Virus record (IMG/VR): IMGVR_UViG_3300034103_001300
Span: 1-32,413 of that record
DNA: 32,413 nucleotides
Origin: a virus
Reading direction: 5' to 3' (one strand)
Shown: in pieces, positions 15,003-21,398 of the stretch
Layout of the letters: the number at the start of each line of letters is the position of its first letter
Position numbering within the stretch: the first letter of the stretch is position 1
The notes under the pieces: model-generated
The model's input: the letters and a program-made list of their open reading frames with translations, nothing else
Told to the model about the DNA's origin: nothing
Database searches by the model: none
Program-made: the position numbers and the translations under genes

Positions 15003-15761
15003 ATGGCAATCAAAACCACAGGAGAGGGGAGCAATCTTCGCGTTCTTACCAAGACAGTTGATGGTGAGCAACGAGTTAGCTGTTCGTGCTGTGAGGCGGG
15101 GTGCTGTATGTATTCAGCACAAGGGCTTGTTAACGGAGATTACACACTGGACGATTTGCCAGAAAAAATAGTAGCAAACTCAGATCGTGGCGATGGCTCT
15201 TTTGAATTAACATTAAACAAAAGCAGCTCCTCTTTAGATGCTTTCTTTTATTTCAGTGATAGTCAGACGGATTTAGTTTTGGTTTCTTTGTCAACCGAAC
15301 CTGAACCGATTTGGGATGTAGGTTTTCAAATTTATGATGCAAGCCTTGATCCTCCAATTAGATCATATGGCTTCACGTCTAAATGTCTTATTAAGGGCGA
15401 CGGCAATCTAACGCAAGAGGACGATTTGGTGGAGGATCAGTTTGCGGATGAATACAACGTGGAAATTACGGGTAAGGATAATTTTTCATTAAACGCAACT
15501 GTCACGCGCAATGAATTGTGTGTTTGGCAATATTCTGATGGGTCAACGGGCGTCACCCTTCAATTTTCTGACTTTCTTCAAAAGTGGATTGTGGATGGAT
15601 TGGAAGACGGCGGGGGACTTGTAAATTGGGCTACATTTGGGTTAAAAGAAAACCCACAAAATACCCCATTAGGAACATATGAAGTGACATCTGCTTTTAA
15701 TCTGGGCACTGGTGGTCAATTTAGCACGGCAGGCGTTACAATTACTGTCTCCGAAGCATGA
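15003..15761 (+). CDS. AT-rich tail-region protein with a cysteine cluster
   Basis: The 252-residue protein has clearly AT-rich codon usage, unlike the tape measure gene before it or the GC-rich genes after 15758. It starts MAIKTTGEGSNLRVL and has a dense cysteine motif at about 27-37 (SCSCCEAGCCMY), which could bind metal or form disulfides. The remainder is beta-rich (FELTLNKSSSSLDAFFYFSD, TDLVLVSLSTEPEPIWDVGF, SFSLNATV-like strands, GVTITVSEA at the end), as in fibre or tip proteins. No family is recognised. The composition suggests recent exchange, and the cysteine cluster is rare in tail proteins. The stop overlaps the next start by 4 nt. Confidence 0.75.
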   Translation: MAIKTTGEGSNLRVLTKTVDGEQRVSCSCCEAGCCMYSAQGLVNGDYTLDDLPEKIVANSDRGDGSFELTLNKSSSSLDAFFYFSDSQTDLVLVSLSTEPEPIWDVGFQIYDASLDPPIRSYGFTSKCLIKGDGNLTQEDDLVEDQFADEYNVEITGKDNFSLNATVTRNELCVWQYSDGSTGVTLQFSDFLQKWIVDGLEDGGGLVNWATFGLKENPQNTPLGTYEVTSAFNLGTGGQFSTAGVTITVSEA

Positions 15762-15979
15762 CCTGTCCCCACCAATCCCGCACCCGCGACCGAGGCCAAT
15801 TCCATTGTTCTTTGGGTTGGTATGGCGGGCGTCCGTGGCTTGGCAACTGCAATGAGTGCATGAAGCGCGGCGACAACACTCCCGAAGCGAAATCCGCCTT
15901 TGACGCCAAGGCCGCGCTCGCTCATCCCACCAACCGCCCGCGAATCTCCGGCTGCTGCGACCGTGCCGACCAAGCCTGA
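15758..15979 (+). CDS. Small cysteine-rich, probable zinc-binding protein
   Basis: The 73-residue product has paired ligands: CPH near the N-terminus, FHCSLGWYGGRPWLGNCNECM in the middle (given here as the segment around residues 16-36), and CC near the end. The 'YGGRP...C..C' pattern occurs in small proteins of other phages, as I recall, and looks like a treble-clef or knuckle zinc site. The gene overlaps the end of the AT-rich gene but has the GC-rich style. It may help assemble the tail tip. Function is unproven. Confidence 0.65.
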   Translation: MTCPHQSRTRDRGQFHCSLGWYGGRPWLGNCNECMKRGDNTPEAKSAFDAKAALAHPTNRPRISGCCDRADQA

Positions 15980-15997
15980 GCAGTCGGACATCTTACT

Positions 15998-16003
15998 TTG
16001 ACA
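15998..16003 (+). promoter_or_regulatory. TTGACA start-associated element, copy 10
   Basis: TTGACA lies 13 nt before a GTG start at 16017, which supports that non-ATG start. Confidence 0.5.
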
Positions 16004-16016
16004 CGCCGCTGCTGGC

Positions 16017-17108
16017 GTGGAGCCCCGCCGCTTTTTTCTCGACACGCAACGCCGTCAATTCGTCGCTTCGCCGGATAGTTCGCTACCGGCCAGCGGAGAC
16101 ACTTTCTTTCAGGAGGACGTCGAGAGCATCGCGCTCTACTTCCTCAAGCCTACGGGCTCTTTTACCGCGCCGTATGACTATGTGGACTACTCGGCCAACA
16201 CCGTCAAATTCGCCATCGGCTCCGTCGCGCCTGCCGCTTCGCAGAATAGCTGGACGCCCATCACCACCACCGTTACGCCGACCGTTTCCGAAGTCGTCGC
16301 CGGGGGCAGCGGGGCAAACGAGGTGCAGCGCGTCACCTTCAGCCAGTCGCCCATCAGCGGCAGCTTCGCCCTGCAACTGCCCCAGCGCGCCGTCACTGTC
16401 TCCGCCGTCGCCACCAACACCTTCACCGCCACCGATCACGGCCTCCTCGACGGGCAGCAAGTCACGCTGTCCGGCTTCACCACGCCGACCGGCTTTGCCA
16501 ACTCGACCAATTATTTCATCACCGCCCGCACCAAAGACACTTTCCGCATCGCCAACACAGCGGGCGGCGCGGCTCTGACCGTTTCCGTCGCCTCAGGCGG
16601 AGGCACCGCCACCCTCGGAGCCATCACGACCGGCGCACTGAGCCACAACGCCACCGCCTTGGACGTGCAAAACGCCCTCGTGCAAGCGGGCCTTGCCGTC
16701 AATGCCGCCGCGCAAATCATCGTCACAGGCAGCATCGCCACCGGCTTCACCTTCACCTTCGCCAACACGCAGGCCAACATCGCTTTCGGCGCTCTCTCCG
16801 TAGTCGGCAGCACCCTTGCCGCCGCCCCCGGCCTCACGGCCAACGTCTCCTTCAACACCGCCGAAGTCGCCGCGCTCATTCTCGCGGGCAACACGAGCAA
16901 CCTCAACATGGAGGTAGAGGTATCCAGCGGAGCCGTTCGCCAGACCTACCGCACCACGGCCAGCCTCTCGCCGCACATCATCACGAGCACCTCGCCATCG
17001 CCGCTCCCGCTCAACGTCGCCACGAGCTTCGACCTTTCCGATGGTGCCGGGGGAGTCTGGACAATCACCATCGACCCCAGCGGCACGCTCACTACTGCCA
17101 AACAATAG
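16017..17108 (+). CDS. Putative tail fibre or tip structural protein
   Basis: A 363-residue Ala/Thr/Ser-rich beta protein starting with GTG (EPRRFFLDTQRRQFV). The middle has repeated strand-turn units such as VTVSAVATNTFTATDHGLLDGQ and VTLSGFTTPTGFANSTNYFI, followed by an Ala-rich region and strands like ANVSFNTAEVAALI. The pattern fits phage tip or fibre domains of the Ig-like or adhesin type. The start is chosen because the next ATG lies far inside and a TTGACA element sits 13 nt upstream. It follows the cysteine-rich gene after 37 nt and is followed after 5 nt by the signal-peptide gene. No family could be named. Confidence 0.65.
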   Translation: MEPRRFFLDTQRRQFVASPDSSLPASGDTFFQEDVESIALYFLKPTGSFTAPYDYVDYSANTVKFAIGSVAPAASQNSWTPITTTVTPTVSEVVAGGSGANEVQRVTFSQSPISGSFALQLPQRAVTVSAVATNTFTATDHGLLDGQQVTLSGFTTPTGFANSTNYFITARTKDTFRIANTAGGAALTVSVASGGGTATLGAITTGALSHNATALDVQNALVQAGLAVNAAAQIIVTGSIATGFTFTFANTQANIAFGALSVVGSTLAAAPGLTANVSFNTAEVAALILAGNTSNLNMEVEVSSGAVRQTYRTTASLSPHIITSTSPSPLPLNVATSFDLSDGAGGVWTITIDPSGTLTTAKQ

Positions 17109-17113
17109 CCCCC

Positions 17114-17590
17114 ATGAAAGTCCCATACCTCCCATTGGTCGCCTTGCTCCTATTCCTCGCCGCCGCCACCGGCTACGGCCAGACCGTCAAGACCCTCGGC
17201 TACAATACGACCAACGGCCAAATCGTCTACGGCGGCACCAACTCGCTCACCTTTACCAACGCCTTCGCCTTTTCCACCAACACCCTCGCCGCCACCGTCC
17301 GCACCAACCTCGGCCTCGGCTGGTCCGCGCTCACCAATACCAATGCCGCCGACTTCCGCACGGCCATCGCTTTGTCCTGGAGCGGCCTCACAAACACGAA
17401 CGCCTCGACATTCCGCAGCGCGCTCGAAATCCCGTGGAGCGGCCTCACCAATACCAACGCTGCCGCCTTCCAAGCCGCCTTATTCCCCGCCACCAACGCC
17501 GCCCCGACCAACACCAACGCGCCCGTGCCGGATGCATGGCTCGACGTCCAAGTCGGCACGAACACCTACAAGCTCCCCCTCTGGCAATAG
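17114..17590 (+). CDS. Secreted-type repeat protein in the tail fibre cluster
   Basis: The 158-residue protein begins with a textbook signal peptide: basic start MKVPYLP, hydrophobic core LVALLLFLAAAT, and a likely cleavage after GYG. Then come three copies of a repeat of about 20 residues centred on W-S-(A/G)-L-T-N-T-N-A, starting near residues 74, 94 and 114. A fourth degenerate piece (TNAAPTNTNAPVP) follows. These repeats look like tail-fibre shaft repeats, but virion proteins normally lack signal peptides. The product may therefore be exported to the host envelope, for example to block receptors, or be anchored during lysis. The gene starts 5 nt after the previous stop and has no TTGACA element. 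Confidence 0.7.
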   Translation: MKVPYLPLVALLLFLAAATGYGQTVKTLGYNTTNGQIVYGGTNSLTFTNAFAFSTNTLAATVRTNLGLGWSALTNTNAADFRTAIALSWSGLTNTNASTFRSALEIPWSGLTNTNAAAFQAALFPATNAAPTNTNAPVPDAWLDVQVGTNTYKLPLWQ

Positions 17591-17594
17591 CCCT

Positions 17595-17600
17595 TTGACA
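17595..17600 (+). promoter_or_regulatory. TTGACA start-associated element, copy 11
   Basis: TTGACA followed by CCCCGCC lies 19 nt before the ATG at 17620, the longest gap of the set. Confidence 0.5.
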
Positions 17601-17619
17601 CCCCGCCCGCGATAACGCC

Positions 17620-17970
17620 ATGACACTCCCGCAGACCCTCGATCTTCTCATCCCGCAAGGCGCGACCTTCTCGCGGGTGATCCGCTGGAAAGCCGACAAC
17701 GCGAACGTCAACCTCACTGGCTACACCGCGCGGATGCAGCTTCGCACCAGCGCCGAAGCCATCGCGACGCTCGAAGACCTTACCACCGAGAATGGCGGCA
17801 TCACCCTCGGCGGCACCGCCGGAACCATCACCCTTTCACTCACCGCGACCGAAACCGCCGCCCTGCCCGCCACCCGCGCGGTCTACGACCTCGAACTCAT
17901 TTCCTCCGGCGGCGTCGTGACCCGCCTCGTCGAAGGCGTGGCCACCATCACCCGCAACATCACTCGCTAA
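17620..17970 (+). CDS. Putative baseplate/fibre adaptor protein (BppU-like N-terminal fold)
   Basis: A 116-residue beta protein. The order LDLLIPQGATFSRVIRWKA, then LTGYTARMQLRTS, then a TAGTITLSLTATETAAL strand and YDLELISSGGVVTRLVEGVATI matches a family common next to tail fibre genes. In that family 'TGYTARMQ(I/L)R' is a recognisable signature, and it is related in layout to the N-terminal domain of BppU-type baseplate proteins. It probably attaches the fibre encoded next to the tail tip. It is separated by only one base from the next start. The relation to BppU is from memory of the pattern. Confidence 0.6.
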   Translation: MTLPQTLDLLIPQGATFSRVIRWKADNANVNLTGYTARMQLRTSAEAIATLEDLTTENGGITLGGTAGTITLSLTATETAALPATRAVYDLELISSGGVVTRLVEGVATITRNITR

Positions 17971-17971
17971 C

Positions 17972-18901
17972 ATGGCCGACGAAATCATCATCGAAACCAC
18001 GAGCAGCGAACTTGTCGAAGTCGGCGTCCCCGGCCCGCAAGGCCCGAAAGGCGACACCGGCGACGTCGGCCCCGCTGGCCCGACCATCGCCGACGCCAAC
18101 GCTCCGGCGACCAACAACATCTTGTGGCAAATCCGCACGACGGCCTTCACTGCCGTTAGCGGCGGGCGCTACGTGTGCAACGGCACCTTCACCGTCACGA
18201 ACCCAGCCACCGGCAACAACGGCGAGCTATTCCAAGTCGTCGTCGCCAGCGGCACCGTGACCGTCAACGGCGTGGCCTACGGCGCCTCGCGCTGGCCCGT
18301 CACCGTGGCGCGTGTGTCTGGAGCATGGACAACGCTCGCCAACACGCTCACCGAAAATCTCACGCTCAATGGCACCAATTCGACCGCGCCGAATCAAACA
18401 GCGGCGAGCGGGTCGTCGGTCATGACGCGGGATTTGGTGGATGCGCGAACGTATTGGCGAGGAGTCGCGTTTTACGGCGCGTCGCAAACGGCTGCGGACC
18501 AAGCAAATTTTTTTGCAACAACAGGCGAAAATTATTTTTCAATAATTGCCGTGCCCTCAAAAATTGAACTGCACATTGAGGTCGAATTCACCACCGCGCC
18601 GCTTGCAGCAAACCCTGCAAATTTTGAATTACGCCTCGGGTTAAGAGATGTTGAGGCCGCCAACCTTAATACAAAAATTAATATCACGCGAGTGGCGGCG
18701 TCCAGCGTGACGAAAATCTCGGGCTACGAAAGGTATATTATCAAGGGCACAATCGACACCTTTCCCGCTACATGGGCCACGCGAATCAGCACGTATGGCG
18801 CGGCGGTAGTTTCAGACGTTGGCGAGTTGTTCAATTTAACTGGCGGCAGCTTGACGCTAACGGCCCAGAATAACCGCGTGCTATACAGAGTTTATTTATG
18901 A
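17972..18901 (+). CDS. Receptor-binding/tail fibre protein with collagen-like neck and swapped tip
   Basis: The 309-residue protein starts with a short strand (DEIIIETTSSELVEVGVPG). A collagen-like G-x-y run follows (GPQGPKGDTGDVGPAGP, residues about 16-32), a typical trimeric neck. The middle is Thr/Val-rich and GC-rich in codons. From about base 18420 (TRDLVDARTYWRGV onward) codons become AT-rich and the sequence changes character. It contains FFATTGENYFSIIAVPSKIELHIEVEF and ends LTAQNNRVLYRVYL, a jelly-roll-like pattern suited to a receptor-binding tip. This internal joint suggests exchange of the host-range domain. The stop overlaps the next start (ATGA). Confidence 0.72.
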   Translation: MADEIIIETTSSELVEVGVPGPQGPKGDTGDVGPAGPTIADANAPATNNILWQIRTTAFTAVSGGRYVCNGTFTVTNPATGNNGELFQVVVASGTVTVNGVAYGASRWPVTVARVSGAWTTLANTLTENLTLNGTNSTAPNQTAASGSSVMTRDLVDARTYWRGVAFYGASQTAADQANFFATTGENYFSIIAVPSKIELHIEVEFTTAPLAANPANFELRLGLRDVEAANLNTKINITRVAASSVTKISGYERYIIKGTIDTFPATWATRISTYGAAVVSDVGELFNLTGGSLTLTAQNNRVLYRVYL

Positions 18902-19257
18902 CCCTCCGACTCGCCAACCAAACTCTGACCCGCTACGTCCAGCGCAGCGGCTACGCCGCCGCCGAAAACGTCCCCCTCGACGGCCAACTTGGCGAAGTCG
19001 CCGCGAGCCTCCTCGCGTGGCTCTCGGGCCAACTCGCCACGGGCGAGACGCTGGCCGATGTGGTGCTGGAGAGCAGCGGACAAGTGGCGACCGAGTTCGA
19101 CGACGAAGGCGCGGCGACCGATTACCGCCCCGTCATCACCGCCGCCGTTTCCGTCCACGCGCCGCAGGGTTCACGCACATTCACAATGCCGAGCGAACTT
19201 TTGCCCGACGCGCTCCGCGATGGACTGCTCGCAGCTTGGGAGGCACTAATGCCATGA
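18898..19257 (+). CDS. Unrecognised protein after the tail fibre
   Basis: A 119-residue protein translated from an ATGA overlap with the fibre gene. It starts TLRLANQTLTRYVQRSGYA and contains a helix (VAASLLAWLSGQLATGETLADVVLES). It ends in strands and a helix (FTMPSELLPDALRDGLLAAWEALMP). Such small genes behind a fibre often encode fibre assembly chaperones, but nothing in the sequence proves this. Codon usage returns to the GC-rich style. Its stop overlaps the start of the first small membrane protein of the lysis cassette. Confidence 0.6.
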   Translation: MTLRLANQTLTRYVQRSGYAAAENVPLDGQLGEVAASLLAWLSGQLATGETLADVVLESSGQVATEFDDEGAATDYRPVITAAVSVHAPQGSRTFTMPSELLPDALRDGLLAAWEALMP

Positions 19258-19433
19258 GCTTCCACGACCCCTTAGACTTTCTCTCCCGCCCGGTCATCGG
19301 CGTTTCCACTTCACTCGGCAGCGTGATCGTCAGCTTGCTCCCGCACCTCGAGACGGGCATGAGGCTTTCGGCCTTGGCCCTCGGGCTTTTCGTAGCCGTC
19401 CTCGCCGCCCGCAAGGCGTGGCGCGATCGGTAG
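19254..19433 (+). CDS. Small membrane protein, holin candidate
   Basis: The 59-residue product has a weakly apolar segment (VIGVSTSLGSVIVSLLPHL, about 14-32) and a clear transmembrane helix (LSALALGLFVAVLAA, about 37-52). A basic tail follows (RKAWRDR). This architecture suits a class II holin or antiholin forming holes for the endolysin encoded downstream. It overlaps the previous stop in an ATGA arrangement. The alternative is a general inner-membrane lysis accessory. Confidence 0.6.
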   Translation: MSFHDPLDFLSRPVIGVSTSLGSVIVSLLPHLETGMRLSALALGLFVAVLAARKAWRDR

Positions 19434-19466
19434 GGCGCGACGTCCCCGGCGCGCCGCGTGCCCCCT

Positions 19467-19472
19467 TTGACA
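19467..19472 (+). promoter_or_regulatory. TTGACA start-associated element, copy 12
   Basis: TTGACA followed by CCCCGCCG lies 13 nt before the ATG at 19486, and is almost identical to copy 11. Confidence 0.5.
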
Positions 19473-19485
19473 CCCCGCCGCAGGC

Positions 19486-19647
19486 ATGGACTACCTGCTC
19501 TCTCAACTCGGTCAATCCTCCACATGGCGCGGCCTCATCCTTCTGGCCGGTGCGCTCGGCTGGCAACTCTCGCCGCAGCACAACGAGGCCATCATCGCCG
19601 CCGCCATCGCCCTCGTCGGTTTGATTAACGTCTTCCGCAAAGGCTAA
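19486..19647 (+). CDS. Second tiny membrane protein, holin candidate
   Basis: A 53-residue protein, MDYLLSQLGQSSTWRGLILL at its start. Two apolar helices are visible (RGLILLAGALGWQL, about 15-28, and AIIAAAIALVGLINVF, about 35-50), joined by a short polar turn SPQHNE and ending RKG. That is the shape of a two-helix holin. Together with the 59-residue neighbour it may form a holin/antiholin pair. The start is supported by a TTGACA element 13 nt upstream; the lipoprotein gene follows after two bases. Confidence 0.65.
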   Translation: MDYLLSQLGQSSTWRGLILLAGALGWQLSPQHNEAIIAAAIALVGLINVFRKG

Positions 19648-19649
19648 CA

Positions 19650-19790
19650 ATGCGCCTGCTCTGCCTCATGCTCGCGGCTCTTGCTCTTACCGGCTGCGCC
19701 GGATGGAAAATGGGCGGCGGATACGCTTTCGACACGCGGCAATTTTTCTTTTCCCTCGAACGCCCGCTTGAGCCGGGCTTCAAAAAATGA
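19650..19790 (+). CDS. Small lipoprotein of the lysis cassette (o-spanin-like)
   Basis: The 46-residue product has a lipoprotein signal: MRLLCLMLAALALTGC with lipobox LTGC, so the acylated cysteine would be Cys16. The short mature part (AGWKMGGGYAFDTRQFFF) ends in LEPGFKK. Outer-membrane spanins such as Rz1 are small lipoproteins in this position, and would fuse the outer membrane after endolysin action. However, the mature part is not proline-rich and no inner-membrane spanin partner is visible. The stop overlaps the endolysin start. Confidence 0.6.
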   Translation: MRLLCLMLAALALTGCAGWKMGGGYAFDTRQFFFSLERPLEPGFKK

Positions 19791-20368
19791 CGTTCCTTAC
19801 ATGGCTCTTCCAAAAACTATCGCCCGTGCGATATCGCACTGGCCAACCGGCGACCTCGCCGACCTCCTCAACCTTATCCATCTCGAAATCCACCACCGCG
19901 CCGACGAGCAGCGAAGCAAAAGCAAGCGAGTGGCAAGCCGACCCGCGAAGCGAGCGGAACCTCGCAACGCTTGAGCCCGTCACAGCCAAGCTCGCCCGCG
20001 AGCATTTGCGCCGATTAGCGGCGGAAGGCTACACGTTCAAGATCACCAGCGGCACCCGCACCTTTTCCGAACAGGCCGCCCTCTACGCCAAAGGCCGCAC
20101 ACAGCCGGGCGCAAAAGTCACGAACGCCAAGCCGGGAAGCTCGTGGCACAACTTTGGCCTCGCCTACGATCTGACCCTCTTCCAAGGCGACAAGAACCCG
20201 GTGTGGGAACATCCCGCCTACGACCTCGCCGGAAAGATCGGCAAAGACCTCGGCCTCCGCTGGGGAGGGGACTTCAAAAGCATTGTCGATCGCCCTCACT
20301 TCGAGCGTCCTATCGGTCTCACCCTTGCCGAAGCCCGGCAGAAATATCCGCTCGGTCGCGTGGCGTAG
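19787..20368 (+). CDS. Endolysin, M15-family peptidoglycan peptidase
   Basis: A 193-residue lysis enzyme of the VanY/L-alanyl-D-glutamate peptidase type, cleaving the stem peptide of peptidoglycan. Zinc ligands are clear: SWHNFGLAYD gives His121 and Asp128, and the final HFE gives His171. WGGDFKSIVDRPHF is the characteristic end of this family (residues about 159-172). SGTRTFSEQAALY at about 88-100 and SERNLATL at about 55-62 are also typical. Residues 20-50 are an unusual Ser/Thr-rich stretch that coincides with another open frame. The start at 19787 overlaps the lipoprotein stop; a GTG at 19826 is the only in-frame alternative before the domain. Confidence 0.88.
   Translation: MTFLTWLFQKLSPVRYRTGQPATSPTSSTLSISKSTTAPTSSEAKASEWQADPRSERNLATLEPVTAKLAREHLRRLAAEGYTFKITSGTRTFSEQAALYAKGRTQPGAKVTNAKPGSSWHNFGLAYDLTLFQGDKNPVWEHPAYDLAGKIGKDLGLRWGGDFKSIVDRPHFERPIGLTLAEARQKYPLGRVA
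19801..19974 (+). CDS. Possible overlapping small gene inside the endolysin 5' region
   Basis: The frame opened by ATG 19801 encodes 57 residues: MALPKTIARAISHWPTGD, then LADLLNLIHLEIHHRADEQ and a basic end (KSKRVASRPAKRAEPRNA). Its codons end mostly in C or G, matching the local coding style better than the endolysin frame does over the same bases. It would be a soluble helical protein with a basic tail. It could be a regulator of lysis or a remnant gene overprinted by the extended endolysin N-terminus. No ribosome-binding sequence is obvious. Confidence 0.4.
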   Translation: MALPKTIARAISHWPTGDLADLLNLIHLEIHHRADEQRSKSKRVASRPAKRAEPRNA

Positions 20369-20371
20369 CTT

Positions 20372-20427
20372 GGCGGGGTGCCGCCTGTCGGCCCGATGCG
20401 GGTTCAAAGCCCGGCCCCGCCCTTTTT
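20372..20427. terminator. tRNA-like three-way fold followed by a T-tract
   Basis: GGCGGGG (20372-20378) pairs perfectly with CCCCGCC (20415-20421) and encloses two hairpins. The first is GCCG/CGGC around CCTGT. The second is CGGG/CCCG around TTCAAAG, which is identical in form to a tRNA T-arm loop (GTTCAAAGC). CTTTTTC follows, so the structure can act as the terminator of the late operon, three bases after the endolysin stop. Only about 50 nt long and without an anticodon arm, it is not a tRNA. Confidence 0.6.
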
Positions 20428-20443
20428 CTCAGGCTTCATTGAG

Positions 20444-20464
20444 CTACCGAGGATTCCTCGGTAG
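20444..20464. repeat. Perfect 9-bp inverted repeat
   Basis: CTACCGAGG and CCTCGGTAG flank a 3-nt ATT. No T-tract follows on either strand, so it is not a simple terminator; it could be a protein-binding or recombination site or an RNA stem. Confidence 0.6.
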
Positions 20465-20471
20465 ATGGCAT

Positions 20472-20495
20472 CATTTTCGTGGCGTCACGAAAATG
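20472..20495. repeat. Perfect 10-bp inverted repeat
   Basis: CATTTTCGTG and CACGAAAATG flank a 4-nt GCGT. It lies 7 nt after the previous inverted repeat. Such a tandem pair between convergent operons suggests a shared structural or binding role. Confidence 0.6.
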
Positions 20496-20715
20496 GTCTG
20501 TTTGACGCGCGCCCATCATCCGCAACTTGTGGCAAACTGTATGCTTCTGCACACAAAGTAATACATTTTGCAACGTGTCGCCCCTCGGCAACATTCCCGA
20601 GCGGGGCTAAATCGCCACACGGCGGCCAGATTTTGCCCGAAAGGGTATAGAGCGGGAATGTTTGGTCTGGCGGCGGCAGATGGAGCCGCGCTTGATTAAC
20701 AACGGCGCGAATTAA
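20496..20715. other. Non-coding spacer between convergent operons
   Basis: No convincing gene is visible in this stretch. It contains an imperfect hairpin at about 20580-20607 (GCCCC and TCGG pairing with CCGA and GGGGC across a two-base bulge) and a TAATACATTTTGCAACGTGT stretch. A further GC-rich segment near 20615-20660 has no clear structure. Short open frames through it have no start signals or coding-like composition. Confidence 0.5.
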
Positions 20716-20753
20716 ACACGTTATTACAACGTGTATAAAAACACGTGTTTTTT
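20716..20753. terminator. Inverted repeat plus palindromic terminator of the minus-strand operon
   Basis: ACACGTT (20716-20722) and AACGTGT (20728-20734) form a 7-bp inverted repeat around ATTAC. Next to it, AAAAACACGTGTTTTT (20737-20752) is a perfect 16-bp palindrome. The palindrome touches the stop codon of the DUF3310 gene on the minus strand and gives a T-run in both directions, so it can stop transcription from both sides. The repeated ACACGT core also links the two elements. Confidence 0.6.
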
Positions 20754-20979
20754 AGACACTACGGCTGGCCGAAGGATACTCAATCGCCAGCAGCAGTTCT
20801 AAACAATGAATGGCCTTCTCGATGTCCTGCCGCCCGTTCTTTTGCCCGTGCCGCGAGATATACCGAACGACGCAGCTTTCGAGGTAGGGGAGGCGGTTGC
20901 GCTGGCAAAACTCGGCGGGCTGAATAGCCATGCCCTTGTAATGCGAACCGGCGACCTGTTTGTCTAATGCTGTGCTCAT
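20752..20979 (-). CDS. DUF3310 family protein
   Basis: A 75-residue protein matching the DUF3310 pattern found in many phages: a HYKGMAIQPAEFCQRN opening, LESCVVRYISRHGQKNG, and a DIEKAIHCLELLLAIE helix. The family's biochemical role is unknown to me, although it is often near nucleotide-metabolism genes. The start at 20979 overlaps the stop of the upstream GNAT gene (ATGA), and this start sets the domain at the very N-terminus. Longer frames upstream are shadow. It is the last gene of the minus-strand operon and ends at a palindromic terminator. Confidence 0.85.
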   Translation of the reverse strand: MSTALDKQVAGSHYKGMAIQPAEFCQRNRLPYLESCVVRYISRHGQKNGRQDIEKAIHCLELLLAIEYPSASRSV

Positions 20980-21398
20980 TGTGTCTTTAAGGTCTTGCGA
21001 AAATACAACGCCGCCGTCCCGCCCCACCGATGCTCCGGGCGATACAGGCGAAAGCCGCAGGCGATCAAAGAATTGGCCGAGGCGAGGTTCTCCGGCACGC
21101 AATACGTCACAACCTCGTGCATCCCGAGCCGCCGCGCCTCCCGCAGCCGCGCGCGGATCATGCGCTTTTGCAGCCCGCGTCCACGATGCGAACTCAACAC
21201 GCCCGCCCGTGAAAGAAACGCCAGCCCGCGATTGAACGGCTCTCGGCAAGGACGCAGACCCGCATAGGCCACCGTCGCCCCATCGTCACAAACGACCCAC
21301 CACGAACTTTCCTCGGGCTTCACCCGCTCATCTGCCGGGAAACACACCGCATCGAGCGCAACGATCAGGTCGTGGTTCTGCTCGCGGCGAAGTTTCAT
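20976..21398 (-). CDS. GNAT-family N-acetyltransferase
   Basis: The 140-residue protein has the GNAT fold. The central acetyl-CoA-binding motif is LSSHRGRGLQKRMI (R-G-x-G-x-type pyrophosphate loop, about residues 69-82), followed by a helix (RARLREARRLGM). The strand VTYCVPENLASANSLIACGF is motif B, with the classic 'N-x-x-S-x-x-x-x-x-x-x-G-F' ending. The substrate cannot be predicted; phage GNATs may modify proteins, antibiotics or DNA-related targets. It overlaps both neighbours by 4 nt and is therefore part of a tightly coupled minus-strand operon. The residue order from strands 1 to 7 is complete. Confidence 0.85.
   Translation of the reverse strand: MKLRREQNHDLIVALDAVCFPADERVKPEESSWWVVCDDGATVAYAGLRPCREPFNRGLAFLSRAGVLSSHRGRGLQKRMIRARLREARRLGMHEVVTYCVPENLASANSLIACGFRLYRPEHRWGGTAALYFRKTLKTQ

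Noticed and set aside
44-19472. The TTGACA copies as ordinary sigma-70 promoters
   Set aside because: At 16-18 bp downstream of each copy the bases are at or inside the start codon and do not resemble TATAAT, so the spacing to the gene leaves no room for a -10 box and transcript start.
20372-20421. A true tRNA gene
   Set aside because: The T-arm-like loop and acceptor-like stem are present, but the element is only about 50 nt and has no anticodon arm or CCA end.
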